Made by a program: the position numbers and the translations under genes. 64,000 bases of DNA from a virus. A model generated the notes under the pieces. It worked only from the letters and a program-made list of their open reading frames with translations. It had not been told where the DNA came from and searched no databases. How positions within the stretch are numbered: the stretch's first letter is position 1; every line of letters starts with the position of its first letter. Positions 8,934 through 15,724 of the stretch are shown piece by piece. The stretch lies in the IMG/VR virus record IMGVR_UViG_3300033146_005439, positions 1 through 64,000 of that record. The stretch is one strand, 5' to 3'.

Positions 8934-9922
8934 AAATAAGCCTCCTTAGAAATAACTTCTTCAGTTTTAGGCCCAAAACCTAAATGAGTAACTTCAGGTA
9001 ATTTAGTTAATAAAGTATTTAAAGCTTCTTTATTTAAATAATTACAAAAATTCAAAAAAACATAATCTGGTTTTAAATCTCTTAAAGCATCTTTATATTG
9101 CCAAAAAGAAAAAGAAGCTACACGTCTAACACGTTTAGTATTAGTTGTATATTCAGTAGCTAATTTTAAATCTTCCCAAGAAGTTTCTACGCTGTCATCA
9201 TAAAAAGAACCTGAATAACCATTAGGTAAATTACCTACTCGTATAGGATAGGTTCTAATAGTCATAAAAACATTTCCTAAATAAGCTGGATGTAAGTCAC
9301 ATTCATTCAAAGCTCCTTGTACTGTAATATTTCTACTCGTACAATAAGGATAAAATTTAGAATTCAATGATAAACTATAACCTTGAGGTACTTCTAAAAA
9401 AGCAGTAAGACCTTTTTCTAAAGAAGTAGCTAAATCAAAATCTTGTATAAATTCTTGAAGTTCTTTTATGTCTTTAGCCACTTTAGCTGTTCTATTAATC
9501 TTACGAGCCAAAGCAGAACCTACCCCATTTTGTGTAGAAGAAATTTTTTGTATAGGACCTTTTTTTTCAAATAATATATCTTCATCACTTATAATTGTTG
9601 CATTTTTATGTATATACAAACGTTCTTTATCAATTTTATATAAATCTAGTTCTTTTAATAATATACTTGGATTAATAATAGATCCTGAAGGTAAATAAAT
9701 AAAAGAGTCGGGATTAATAATAGCTGAAACAGGTAGTTGTTTTACTACACATTTTTCACCATATAAATAGAAAGTGTGCCCTGCATTAGGCCCTGAAATA
9801 GAAACAGCAATATCTATAGTATAATGCTTACTTAAATAAGCAGCAAATAAACCTTTACCTGTAGAACCAAACTGACCATCAATTAAAATATTTAATTTTC
9901 CTTTTTTAAACAATGTATTCAC
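8927..9922 (-). CDS. purZ: PurZ-type adenylosuccinate synthetase (base Z pathway)
   Basis: PurZ joins dGMP and aspartate to give the precursor of 2-aminoadenine deoxynucleotide. The 331-residue length matches phage PurZ, not bacterial PurA (about 430). The P-loop reads GQFGSTGKG at residues 16-24: Ser20 stands where PurA has its catalytic Asp (GDEGKG), the substitution described for PurZ. Other matches are GPNAGHT (44-50), the VPQGYSLSLN region with YPYCTSRN (178-198), YPIRVGN, and TNTKRVRRV (261-268). These resemble, from memory, Vibrio phage phiVC8 PurZ. The called start is a GTG at 9922; a TTG at 9916 is spaced better from AGGTG. It overlaps pyrF by 17 bases. Confidence 0.9.
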   Translation of the reverse strand: MNTLFKKGKLNILIDGQFGSTGKGLFAAYLSKHYTIDIAVSISGPNAGHTFYLYGEKCVVKQLPVSAIINPDSFIYLPSGSIINPSILLKELDLYKIDKERLYIHKNATIISDEDILFEKKGPIQKISSTQNGVGSALARKINRTAKVAKDIKELQEFIQDFDLATSLEKGLTAFLEVPQGYSLSLNSKFYPYCTSRNITVQGALNECDLHPAYLGNVFMTIRTYPIRVGNLPNGYSGSFYDDSVETSWEDLKLATEYTTNTKRVRRVASFSFWQYKDALRDLKPDYVFLNFCNYLNKEALNTLLTKLPEVTHLGFGPKTEEVISKEAYLC

Positions 9923-10589
9923 CTATAAACTCATTTAAAATGTCGAGCTCTTTTAAAGATCTAGGATATTTTCTGCCTAAAACAATAAAATCTCCTCCGG
10001 CACGTAAAACCTCAGAAAAAGTTCCTACATGAACTTGATTTTTATAATCAGCAAGCTGCTTCTTATCTAATACTACTCCTGGAGTTAAAGTCTTTAAATT
10101 AAAACGTTTAGCTAAATAAATATAACTACTGGGAATAACAACACCAAAAGATACTTTATGTTTAGTATTAAAACTAGCTATAGTTGCACACATTAAAGTA
10201 TAAATATAAGATATTCTTTCAGTATCTAACATACCAGAAGAACTCAACATAGATACAAAAAATAAAAAAATACCATGCTCTTTGGCAGCTTTATAAGCAG
10301 CCTCTACAGAAGTTTCATTAAAATTAGCATAAGTTATAGTTAAATATTTAGTCTTACCTGAAAGTTCTCTAATATAATTAGTAATAGTTTCAGGAGTATC
10401 GTAAAGTTTTAAATCTAAAAATAAATCGACTTTATATTTTTCAGCCAAATTTACTATGTATGTATGTTCAAAACGATGCCATAAACTATTTAATTTAATA
10501 GAATGCACTCTACCAGAACTTTGCTTAAAATAGTACTCTAGACCTTGAGGACTTTGACAAATATCTATAGCTCTAACAATAATATTCAT
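9906..10589 (-). CDS. pyrF: Orotidine 5'-phosphate decarboxylase (PyrF)
   Basis: This enzyme converts OMP to UMP. The catalytic set of the family is complete: Asp9 (RAIDIC), Lys32 (SIKLNS), then Asp59, Lys61 and Asp64 in FLDLKLYDTPETI. TPGV and GGDFIVLGR follow as phosphate-binding segments. The length (227 aa) is usual. I chose the ATG at 10589, which overlaps the upstream stop as TAATG and has CAGG seven bases upstream; a TTG six bases earlier is less likely. It lies directly upstream of purZ. A phosphoribosyltransferase-HAD fusion at 20484-21365 could provide the preceding step. Confidence 0.88.
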   Translation of the reverse strand: MNIIVRAIDICQSPQGLEYYFKQSSGRVHSIKLNSLWHRFEHTYIVNLAEKYKVDLFLDLKLYDTPETITNYIRELSGKTKYLTITYANFNETSVEAAYKAAKEHGIFLFFVSMLSSSGMLDTERISYIYTLMCATIASFNTKHKVSFGVVIPSSYIYLAKRFNLKTLTPGVVLDKKQLADYKNQVHVGTFSEVLRAGGDFIVLGRKYPRSLKELDILNEFIGEYIV

Positions 10590-10801
10590 TACCAAACCTG
10601 TCTTGTAGTAGTAGGATCTAAAACAAAAGATTGTCTTCTAGAAACTTGTTTAACATGTGTATTATATAAAATATCTACCCCATGATTATATTCTATAATA
10701 TCACTAGTAACAGTTATATTGGATATCACTTTTAAATCAACACCAATAAGCTTCTTTAACAAAAATATTCTTAACTTAAATAAGTATTTAGTAAACATCA
10801 T
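10589..10801 (-). CDS. Small hypothetical protein (70 aa)
   Basis: A basic protein with an amphipathic N-terminal helix (KYLFKLRIFLLKKLIG) followed by strands. Two adjacent ATGs (10801 and 10798) follow AAGGAG; the second has the better spacing of six. The stop overlaps the pyrF start as TAATG, so translation is probably coupled. No family recognised. Confidence 0.55.
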   Translation of the reverse strand: MMFTKYLFKLRIFLLKKLIGVDLKVISNITVTSDIIEYNHGVDILYNTHVKQVSRRQSFVLDPTTTRQVW

Positions 10802-11217
10802 AGACTCCTTATAACATCACTTACTAACTTCCCATCAACAGAAGAACCAAAATGTTTCTTAACTATACCTATAGCCTGCATTTTATTTTTTAATTTTGAA
10901 AAATCTATAGTATTAATATAATCTTTTAATTCTTCTTCAGAAATTTGTGTAGGCATATAAGAAGTAGCAACTAACTTAAGAGTACTTTGTGCAGACTTAG
11001 TTAATTCTGCTGTCTTATCTTCAGCTTTAATGATACCAGTTAAAACCATAATAACTTGTTCATCTGTAGGAATACCAATCACATAAGATTTACCAATCTT
11101 AGTTCCTTTTAAACGAGCTAATTCTCCCATTATAACTTTTAAATCATTAGCTAAATCAGTATTACCTTCTTTACGTGCCTTATTTAAGTCGTTCTTAATT
11201 CTATCATAAGTAAGCAT
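10798..11217 (-). CDS. GatB/YqeY-domain protein
   Basis: The 139-residue protein matches the YqeY family: an N-terminal helical part (YDRIKNDLNKARKEGNTDLAN), the middle TSYMPTQISEEELKDYI, and the C-terminal signature IGIVKKHFGSSVDGKLVSDVI. In bacteria the domain also forms the tail of the GatB subunit of tRNA amidotransferase, where it contacts tRNA. The free-standing form has no firmly known activity. I chose the ATG at 11217, six bases after GGAG, over an upstream TTG. Its presence in a phage may mean an effect on charged tRNA, but that is inference. Confidence 0.8.
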   Translation of the reverse strand: MLTYDRIKNDLNKARKEGNTDLANDLKVIMGELARLKGTKIGKSYVIGIPTDEQVIMVLTGIIKAEDKTAELTKSAQSTLKLVATSYMPTQISEEELKDYINTIDFSKLKNKMQAIGIVKKHFGSSVDGKLVSDVIRSL

Positions 11218-11232
11218 AATAAACTCCAAAAG

Positions 11233-11805
11233 TTAAGTCCATAAATACATTCTAATATGCATTAAACGTTTTAAATTATAAGTATCTTCTAAATCCCAAA
11301 AAGTTTCTAATCTATTTAATTCTTTATAAATTTTTAAATTTTTATCTGTTGATTCTAACCAATGCACATCATCGGTAGCTTCATATAAAAAGTCGATAAT
11401 TAAATCTCGTTTAGGTCTTTCATTTTTCCACCACCAATATAAATCTTCAATTTCAGAAGCTACACAAGCATGATATTTATCAGAATCCCAATTAATAGTT
11501 TCAAAACATTCTTCTTGTTCAACAAATCTTTCTAAAAACTTAAAATTCACATGTAACATCAATTCTGGTATATCATAATATTGTGTAGGATCAAGCCCTG
11601 TGGGACACTTACTATAATTATACTTAGGAATATACTTATGCTTAAATTCCCATAATTTTTGTTCAAAATAAAACTTTTTATAACTAAAATATTTTGGAAT
11701 TGTTTCTTTAAAAAAATATTGTATTTTATGATTCCGTTTATTATAAACATCTATCTCATGAAATTCCTGAAGTGTTCCAACTTTAGGGGTTTTTTTATAA
11801 ACCAT
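11233..11805 (-). CDS. Conserved phage protein of unknown function (190 aa)
   Basis: Rich in aromatic and charged residues. The segment ASEIEDLYWWWKNERPKRD (about residues 118-136) is typical of an uncharacterised family I have seen in large phages. It is probably all-helical. AGGAAATT precedes the ATG at 11805. It lies between the HNH gene and the yqeY-like gene. No function can be assigned. Confidence 0.6.
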   Translation of the reverse strand: MVYKKTPKVGTLQEFHEIDVYNKRNHKIQYFFKETIPKYFSYKKFYFEQKLWEFKHKYIPKYNYSKCPTGLDPTQYYDIPELMLHVNFKFLERFVEQEECFETINWDSDKYHACVASEIEDLYWWWKNERPKRDLIIDFLYEATDDVHWLESTDKNLKIYKELNRLETFWDLEDTYNLKRLMHIRMYLWT

Positions 11806-11819
11806 AATTTCCTAAACTC

Positions 11820-12065
11820 CTAGTTTTTATGTAACTTTTTATGACAATCTTCACATAAAGTTATAAGATTCTTCATTGGCTCATTATAAGGATACTTTTT
11901 TGTATATTTAGAATGATGCACACATAAAGTTTTATCAGTAGCCCCACAAGTTCTACATGCCCATTTATCTCTTTTAAATACTAATAATCTTTTCTTTTGC
12001 CATTTAGGATGCTTAAGAGCTCTAGCATATTCCGCTTTAGTTAATCTTTTATATTTTCTAGTCAT
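11820..12065 (-). CDS. HNH endonuclease (81 aa)
   Basis: A small free-standing HNH nuclease: CRTC at 37-40, catalytic His pair CVHH at 50-51, and CEDCHKKLH at 71-79, giving the two Cys pairs that hold zinc and the ββα-metal site. AAGGA precedes the ATG at 12065. It sits just downstream of a structured RNA (12083-12170) and of nrdJ, a gene type often targeted by homing nucleases. It could be a homing enzyme or a genome-packaging HNH; size and context favour homing. Confidence 0.85.
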   Translation of the reverse strand: MTRKYKRLTKAEYARALKHPKWQKKRLLVFKRDKWACRTCGATDKTLCVHHSKYTKKYPYNEPMKNLITLCEDCHKKLHKN

Positions 12066-12082
12066 AATGTATCCTTAAAAAT

Positions 12083-12170
12083 AGAGGGTTAGATGTAGCT
12101 TCGTATTATCAGCCTCGGGTAGACATCACGGCCAGGTTCAAATGGTAGCATCTAGTTTCCCTATCCCTCT
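12083..12170 (-). ncRNA. Unassigned structured RNA between nrdJ and the HNH gene
   Basis: The nrdJ-HNH gap is 110 bases in an otherwise gapless operon. Transcribed on the minus strand it folds as follows. Outer helix AGAGGG (12165-12170) pairs with CCCUCU (12083-12088). Next UAGAUG (12149-12154) pairs with CAUCUA (12090-12095). GCUA pairs with UGGC (12131-12134). CGUG pairs with UACG (12102-12105), enclosing GUC paired with GGC. Three of these helices use G-U pairs that would be A-C mismatches on the plus strand, so the minus strand is the RNA. The outer helix is followed by AUUUUU and then the HNH Shine-Dalgarno. It matches no riboswitch or ribozyme I know. Confidence 0.6.
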
Positions 12171-12175
12171 TAGCA

Positions 12176-14560
12176 TTAACCACACCTACTATAAGAACAA
12201 TTAATACATTTTATGCAACCCTCACTAAATATTAAAGACTCTTCTCCACAAGAAGGGCATTTATTTTCTCCAGCTTTTAAATTATAAGTTCCTATATATT
12301 TAGAAAGCACCCTAGAAATAGCTGTAGAAAAAGCAGTAATATTACCGTTACTCTTCTTTAATTGCTCTACTATATAACGTGGGAGAACACCATGCCTTAA
12401 ACCTAAACTTAAAAGTCTTGTCATAGCTTTCTGATCATCATCCATTAAAATACCAGCTAAATCTTTATACACAACAGGTGATCTACGAATAACTACTTCT
12501 AATTCATATTTTCCTCCACCTTGTTTACGTACTATACCATTCTTACAAGATTTTGGCAAGTATAAATCTTCAGTTGAACCACAAAAAATTTCATAAGGTT
12601 TATCATCTAATAAACCAATCAATACCGTCCACATTTCACCTTTAATAGAAGTATGTATAATATCACAAGGTATTTCTTTAGGTCTTTTAGGAGCACAATT
12701 AGGTATAATAGAAACAGGCCTATTATCATCAGCACATACTTTATCCGAACTTTTAGATAAAACAGATCCTATAATATCATTAGGTCTATACGTGGTGCAC
12801 CCTTTAAGACCTAATCTATGTGCTCTAATAAAAATATCTTTATATTCTTCAAAAGAATAATCTACAGGTACATTAATAGTTTTACTAATAGAAGCACAAA
12901 TATACTTTTGAAAAGCAGCTTGCATATTTAAATGAGCATTTACAGATAAATTATCAGTTGTTTCAAAATAATCAGGCACCTCAGAATCTTCACCAAACAT
13001 ATTTGTATAAAGTTCCCAAGAATAAGTTCTAACCGCTTCAACAGTTGTCTCTTCACTGGAACGTTTAACCTTTCTATCATATTCTATAGAAAAAATAGGT
13101 TCAACACCTCCAGATACATTATCCATTACAAGACTGGTAGTACCTGTAGGAGCTATAGTAAGATATCTACTATTACGTACCCCATGTTTAAGTATTGCCA
13201 TTTTTAATTCTTCAGGTAAATCTGATAAAAAAGGACTTTCTACAAATTGAGTTTTCTGAATAGCATCAAAAGTATCCCATTCTTTAAAAGGCCCTAAAAA
13301 TTTAGATAATTCATTACCTACAGCATAAGCTTCATTACGCATAACTTTAGCAATTTCCTCTGCTAAATCTACTGCCTCTAAAGAAGAGTATTTTAATTTA
13401 AGCATAGCAAACATATCACCAAGACCAGTTAAACCTAAACCTATTAAACGTTTTTGTCTAACTATTTCAGCTTGTTCTTTTAAAGGATAATAATTTTTAT
13501 CCAAAATTCTATCTAAAGCGGCCACCATAAAACGCACTACTTTTTTAAACCTTAAAAAATCAAAAGAAGCTTTTTTTGTAAAAGGATTATCTACAAACTG
13601 AGTTAAATTAATAGAACCTAAATTACAAGAAGCATGTGGTATAAGAGGTTCTTCACCACAAGGATTTGTAGCCAAAATATATTCAGACATCCATAAAGTA
13701 TTATAACGATTAATAGTATCTTCAAATAAAATTCCTGGTTCAGCAAAATCATAATTAGAACGAATAATAAGATCCCATAGTTCTCTAGCAGGTAAAGTTT
13801 CATAAACTTCTACAGGATATCCTTTATCTAACCAAGCCTTTATATTACCGTCCCATTCAATGTCATATTGCTCAAAAGAAGTATCTGGAAAAATCAAATC
13901 CCAATCCTTATCTTGTTTTAAAGCTTCTATAAAAGCATCAGAAATATAAACACTTAAATTAAAATTTTTATAAGGTTTATATTTATCAGGTAATTTATCG
14001 CCCTCTCTTTTACAAATAATAAAATCTTTAATTTCAGGATGCCATACACCTAATACTCCAATCTGAGCTCCGCGCCTATTTCCACCAGCTTCTATAGTAC
14101 CACAAGTAGTATCAAAAATACTCATAAAAGATAATACACCTGTAGATCTAGAACCAGTTGACTTTATTACAGAATTCTTAGGTCTTAAAATACTAAAAGA
14201 ATAACCTATACCACCACCAGCTTTCATCACAATAGCTGCTTGAGACACAGCATTCATAATAGATACCATAGAATCTTTTTTAATAGGCAGAACAAAACAA
14301 TTAGATAAAGTTTGGTTCTTTTTATTTGTGCCTAAAGCATACAAACCTCTTCCCGCAGTTAAAGCCAAATGATTACTAAAAATGTCATAATAAGTATCTT
14401 TATAATCATCACCTAATATATTTTTATATGCATTGTCCTCTTCATCAGAAATATTATCAAAAATACCAACCACAATACGCTTATAAAAATCTTCTTCCGA
14501 TTCTTCATTATTTCTATATTTCAACTCCCATATATCTCTACTAAATGCTGTTTTTATCAT
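12176..14560 (-). CDS. nrdJ: Class II (adenosylcobalamin-dependent) ribonucleotide reductase
   Basis: This 794-residue enzyme reduces ribonucleotides to deoxyribonucleotides without oxygen or a separate radical subunit. The features are: SNCFVLP with the active-site Cys, MKAGGGIGYSFS, STGVLSFMSIFD, NPCGEEPLIPHASCNLGSINL (the radical Cys region, about residues 299-319), and LTIAPTGTTS near residue 468. The C-terminus carries a zinc ribbon (CPSCGEE, then CIKCINCSYSRC), typical of NrdJ. GGAG lies eight bases before the ATG at 14560. It would supply dNTPs for replication and depends on host B12. No intron or intein interrupts it. Confidence 0.93.
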   Translation of the reverse strand: MIKTAFSRDIWELKYRNNEESEEDFYKRIVVGIFDNISDEEDNAYKNILGDDYKDTYYDIFSNHLALTAGRGLYALGTNKKNQTLSNCFVLPIKKDSMVSIMNAVSQAAIVMKAGGGIGYSFSILRPKNSVIKSTGSRSTGVLSFMSIFDTTCGTIEAGGNRRGAQIGVLGVWHPEIKDFIICKREGDKLPDKYKPYKNFNLSVYISDAFIEALKQDKDWDLIFPDTSFEQYDIEWDGNIKAWLDKGYPVEVYETLPARELWDLIIRSNYDFAEPGILFEDTINRYNTLWMSEYILATNPCGEEPLIPHASCNLGSINLTQFVDNPFTKKASFDFLRFKKVVRFMVAALDRILDKNYYPLKEQAEIVRQKRLIGLGLTGLGDMFAMLKLKYSSLEAVDLAEEIAKVMRNEAYAVGNELSKFLGPFKEWDTFDAIQKTQFVESPFLSDLPEELKMAILKHGVRNSRYLTIAPTGTTSLVMDNVSGGVEPIFSIEYDRKVKRSSEETTVEAVRTYSWELYTNMFGEDSEVPDYFETTDNLSVNAHLNMQAAFQKYICASISKTINVPVDYSFEEYKDIFIRAHRLGLKGCTTYRPNDIIGSVLSKSSDKVCADDNRPVSIIPNCAPKRPKEIPCDIIHTSIKGEMWTVLIGLLDDKPYEIFCGSTEDLYLPKSCKNGIVRKQGGGKYELEVVIRRSPVVYKDLAGILMDDDQKAMTRLLSLGLRHGVLPRYIVEQLKKSNGNITAFSTAISRVLSKYIGTYNLKAGENKCPSCGEESLIFSEGCIKCINCSYSRCG

Positions 14561-14571
14561 CAGATGCTCCT

Positions 14572-14673
14572 TTACACTTTATTTAACATACGCATAGCTA
14601 CTTGATAAGACCACCAATCCTTAATATTAAGTAGTGTTTGTATAATTAATTGTTTTTCACTAAGTTTCTGCAT
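14572..14673 (-). CDS. Very small ORF between dut and nrdJ (33 aa)
   Basis: The frame starts MQKLSEKQLIIQTLLNIKDW and ends VAMRMLNKV. The ATG comes one base after the dut stop, with AACAGGAG well placed upstream. The TAA overlaps the Shine-Dalgarno region of nrdJ (AAAGGAGC). Both ends fit the tight operon spacing, and without it the operon would have a 114-base gap. It is therefore probably a real short gene. It looks like a single amphipathic helix; the function is unknown. Confidence 0.55.
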   Translation of the reverse strand: MQKLSEKQLIIQTLLNIKDWWSYQVAMRMLNKV

Positions 14674-14674
14674 A

Positions 14675-15115
14675 TTAAACTACTCCTGTTGAACCAAGAC
14701 CACCTCTATCTTTATTACCCAAAGTATGTACTATTTCAAAATATAAAGTTGGTTGTTTTTTATTTATTCTAAATTGACAAATACGTTCATTAAATCTTAT
14801 TAACGTATCTTTTAAAGCTATAGCTGGAAAATATAAAATATCATTATCCCCATTATAACTTTCATCAATTACTCCAAAATGATTAGCCTGTATAATACTA
14901 AAATTCTTATAAGTACTACTACGAGGCACTATATTCATTTCAAAACCAGGAGGTAACTCTACCGATAAACCTAAGGAAATCAATTTAAAATCACCAGCTT
15001 TTAATTCTACAGTTTCTGCAGCTCTTAAATCTATCCAATCACCTTGGTCTAAACGTTGAGGCAAAATTAAATCATCTACATGGGGTTTAATACGTATAAA
15101 ATAATTAGCAAGCAT
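14675..15115 (-). CDS. dut: dUTP diphosphatase (dUTPase)
   Basis: It hydrolyses dUTP to dUMP, keeping uracil out of DNA and feeding dTMP synthesis. All five trimeric-dUTPase motifs are present: [31 protein letters not shown] and the C-terminal RGGLGSTG. I chose the ATG at 15115 (146 aa), nine bases after GGAGG. The upstream ATGs at 15142 and 15139 would add residues outside the family and lie in the neighbouring gene. The TAA stop is directly followed by the 33-aa ORF. Confidence 0.94.
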   Translation of the reverse strand: MLANYFIRIKPHVDDLILPQRLDQGDWIDLRAAETVELKAGDFKLISLGLSVELPPGFEMNIVPRSSTYKNFSIIQANHFGVIDESYNGDNDILYFPAIALKDTLIRFNERICQFRINKKQPTLYFEIVHTLGNKDRGGLGSTGVV

Positions 15116-15119
15116 CACT

Positions 15120-15353
15120 CTATTCCTCCACAATCTCATCAATATACAATCTTTTTTGATCTACCTTACAACCTAAAATAACATAGGCACTTACTTTTTT
15201 ATATTCATTTTCTACTTCAGAAGAATAGTAAAATAAAGCACACCAATTACCACATAAAGAATTTTCATTATATGGACATTGACTATTAATATAAATAGGT
15301 TTCTTTGATTGCATTGATTCAAATGCTTTTCCTACATTTTTAAAAACTTTCAT
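15120..15353 (-). CDS. Small Cys-containing phage protein (77 aa)
   Basis: Four cysteines ([20 protein letters not shown], then VILGCKVD) form a pattern common in short uncharacterised phage proteins, probably a zinc or iron site. The ATG at 15353 follows a GGGG-type Shine-Dalgarno. The end overlaps the Shine-Dalgarno of dut. Function unknown. Confidence 0.6.
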   Translation of the reverse strand: MKVFKNVGKAFESMQSKKPIYINSQCPYNENSLCGNWCALFYYSSEVENEYKKVSAYVILGCKVDQKRLYIDEIVEE

Positions 15354-15362
15354 ATAAACCCC

Positions 15363-15719
15363 CTAATTATTTTTTATAATATAATGTGGTATAAATTCAA
15401 TAATCTTATCTTCAATAAGCACTCTAAAACTTACAGTAGCTATAGGTTGCTTTTCCAATTTAAAAAGTTCATTCGAGTGTAACATAATAAAACCTTTTTG
15501 TAAAGTAAACTCTATAGGAAAAAATTCCAAGCTTTCAATTTCTAATAAAATATCTTCAGGATATTCTAAAAAAATTCCTGTGAAAATAGTATCTTGCTTT
15601 ACATTAACCAAATGATTATTATTAAATAAAATTAATAAAGAATCATCTGCTAAATCGTACATAACATCTTCCGAATAAACATTTACCAAAACAGGTATAT
15701 CATTTTTTACAACATACAT
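15363..15719 (-). CDS. Hypothetical beta-rich protein, possibly dUTPase-like fold (118 aa)
   Basis: The order of segments TGIFLEYPEDILLEI, QKGFIMLHS and KLEKQPIATVSFRVL is reminiscent of the beta-strands around motifs II to IV of dUTPase or dCTP deaminase, but the catalytic motifs are absent. I chose the ATG at 15719, eight bases after AGGAG. It lies between the polymerase and dut genes. The resemblance is weak and could be chance; otherwise I do not recognise it. Confidence 0.5.
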   Translation of the reverse strand: MYVVKNDIPVLVNVYSEDVMYDLADDSLLILFNNNHLVNVKQDTIFTGIFLEYPEDILLEIESLEFFPIEFTLQKGFIMLHSNELFKLEKQPIATVSFRVLIEDKIIEFIPHYIIKNN

Positions 15720-15724
15720 AATCA

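Noticed and set aside
9468-9698. Plus-strand open frame of 76 codons within purZ
   Set aside because: It is a shadow of the purZ reading frame without a Shine-Dalgarno; other open frames of this kind (for example 53121-53324, 30163-30357) were treated alike.
8927-9922. Ordinary adenylosuccinate synthetase PurA
   Set aside because: The catalytic Asp of GDEGKG is Ser, the protein is about 100 residues shorter than bacterial PurA, and the remaining motifs fit phage PurZ better.
12083-12170. Possible tRNA, because of matching 5' and 3' ends and a TTCAAAT element on the plus strand
   Set aside because: No T-stem forms around TTCAAAT, no anticodon arm exists, and three helices need minus-strand G-U pairs.
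12083-12170. Possible preQ1-I or adenosylcobalamin riboswitch
   Set aside because: The AGAGG/CCUCU ends recall preQ1-I, but the A-rich tail is absent and the interior is far larger. Cobalamin-box sequences are missing, and the element lies after nrdJ, not before it.
11820-12175. Group I intron carrying the HNH gene
   Set aside because: nrdJ ends with a complete zinc-ribbon C-terminus, no exon continues on the other side, and no P7-like core sequence was found.
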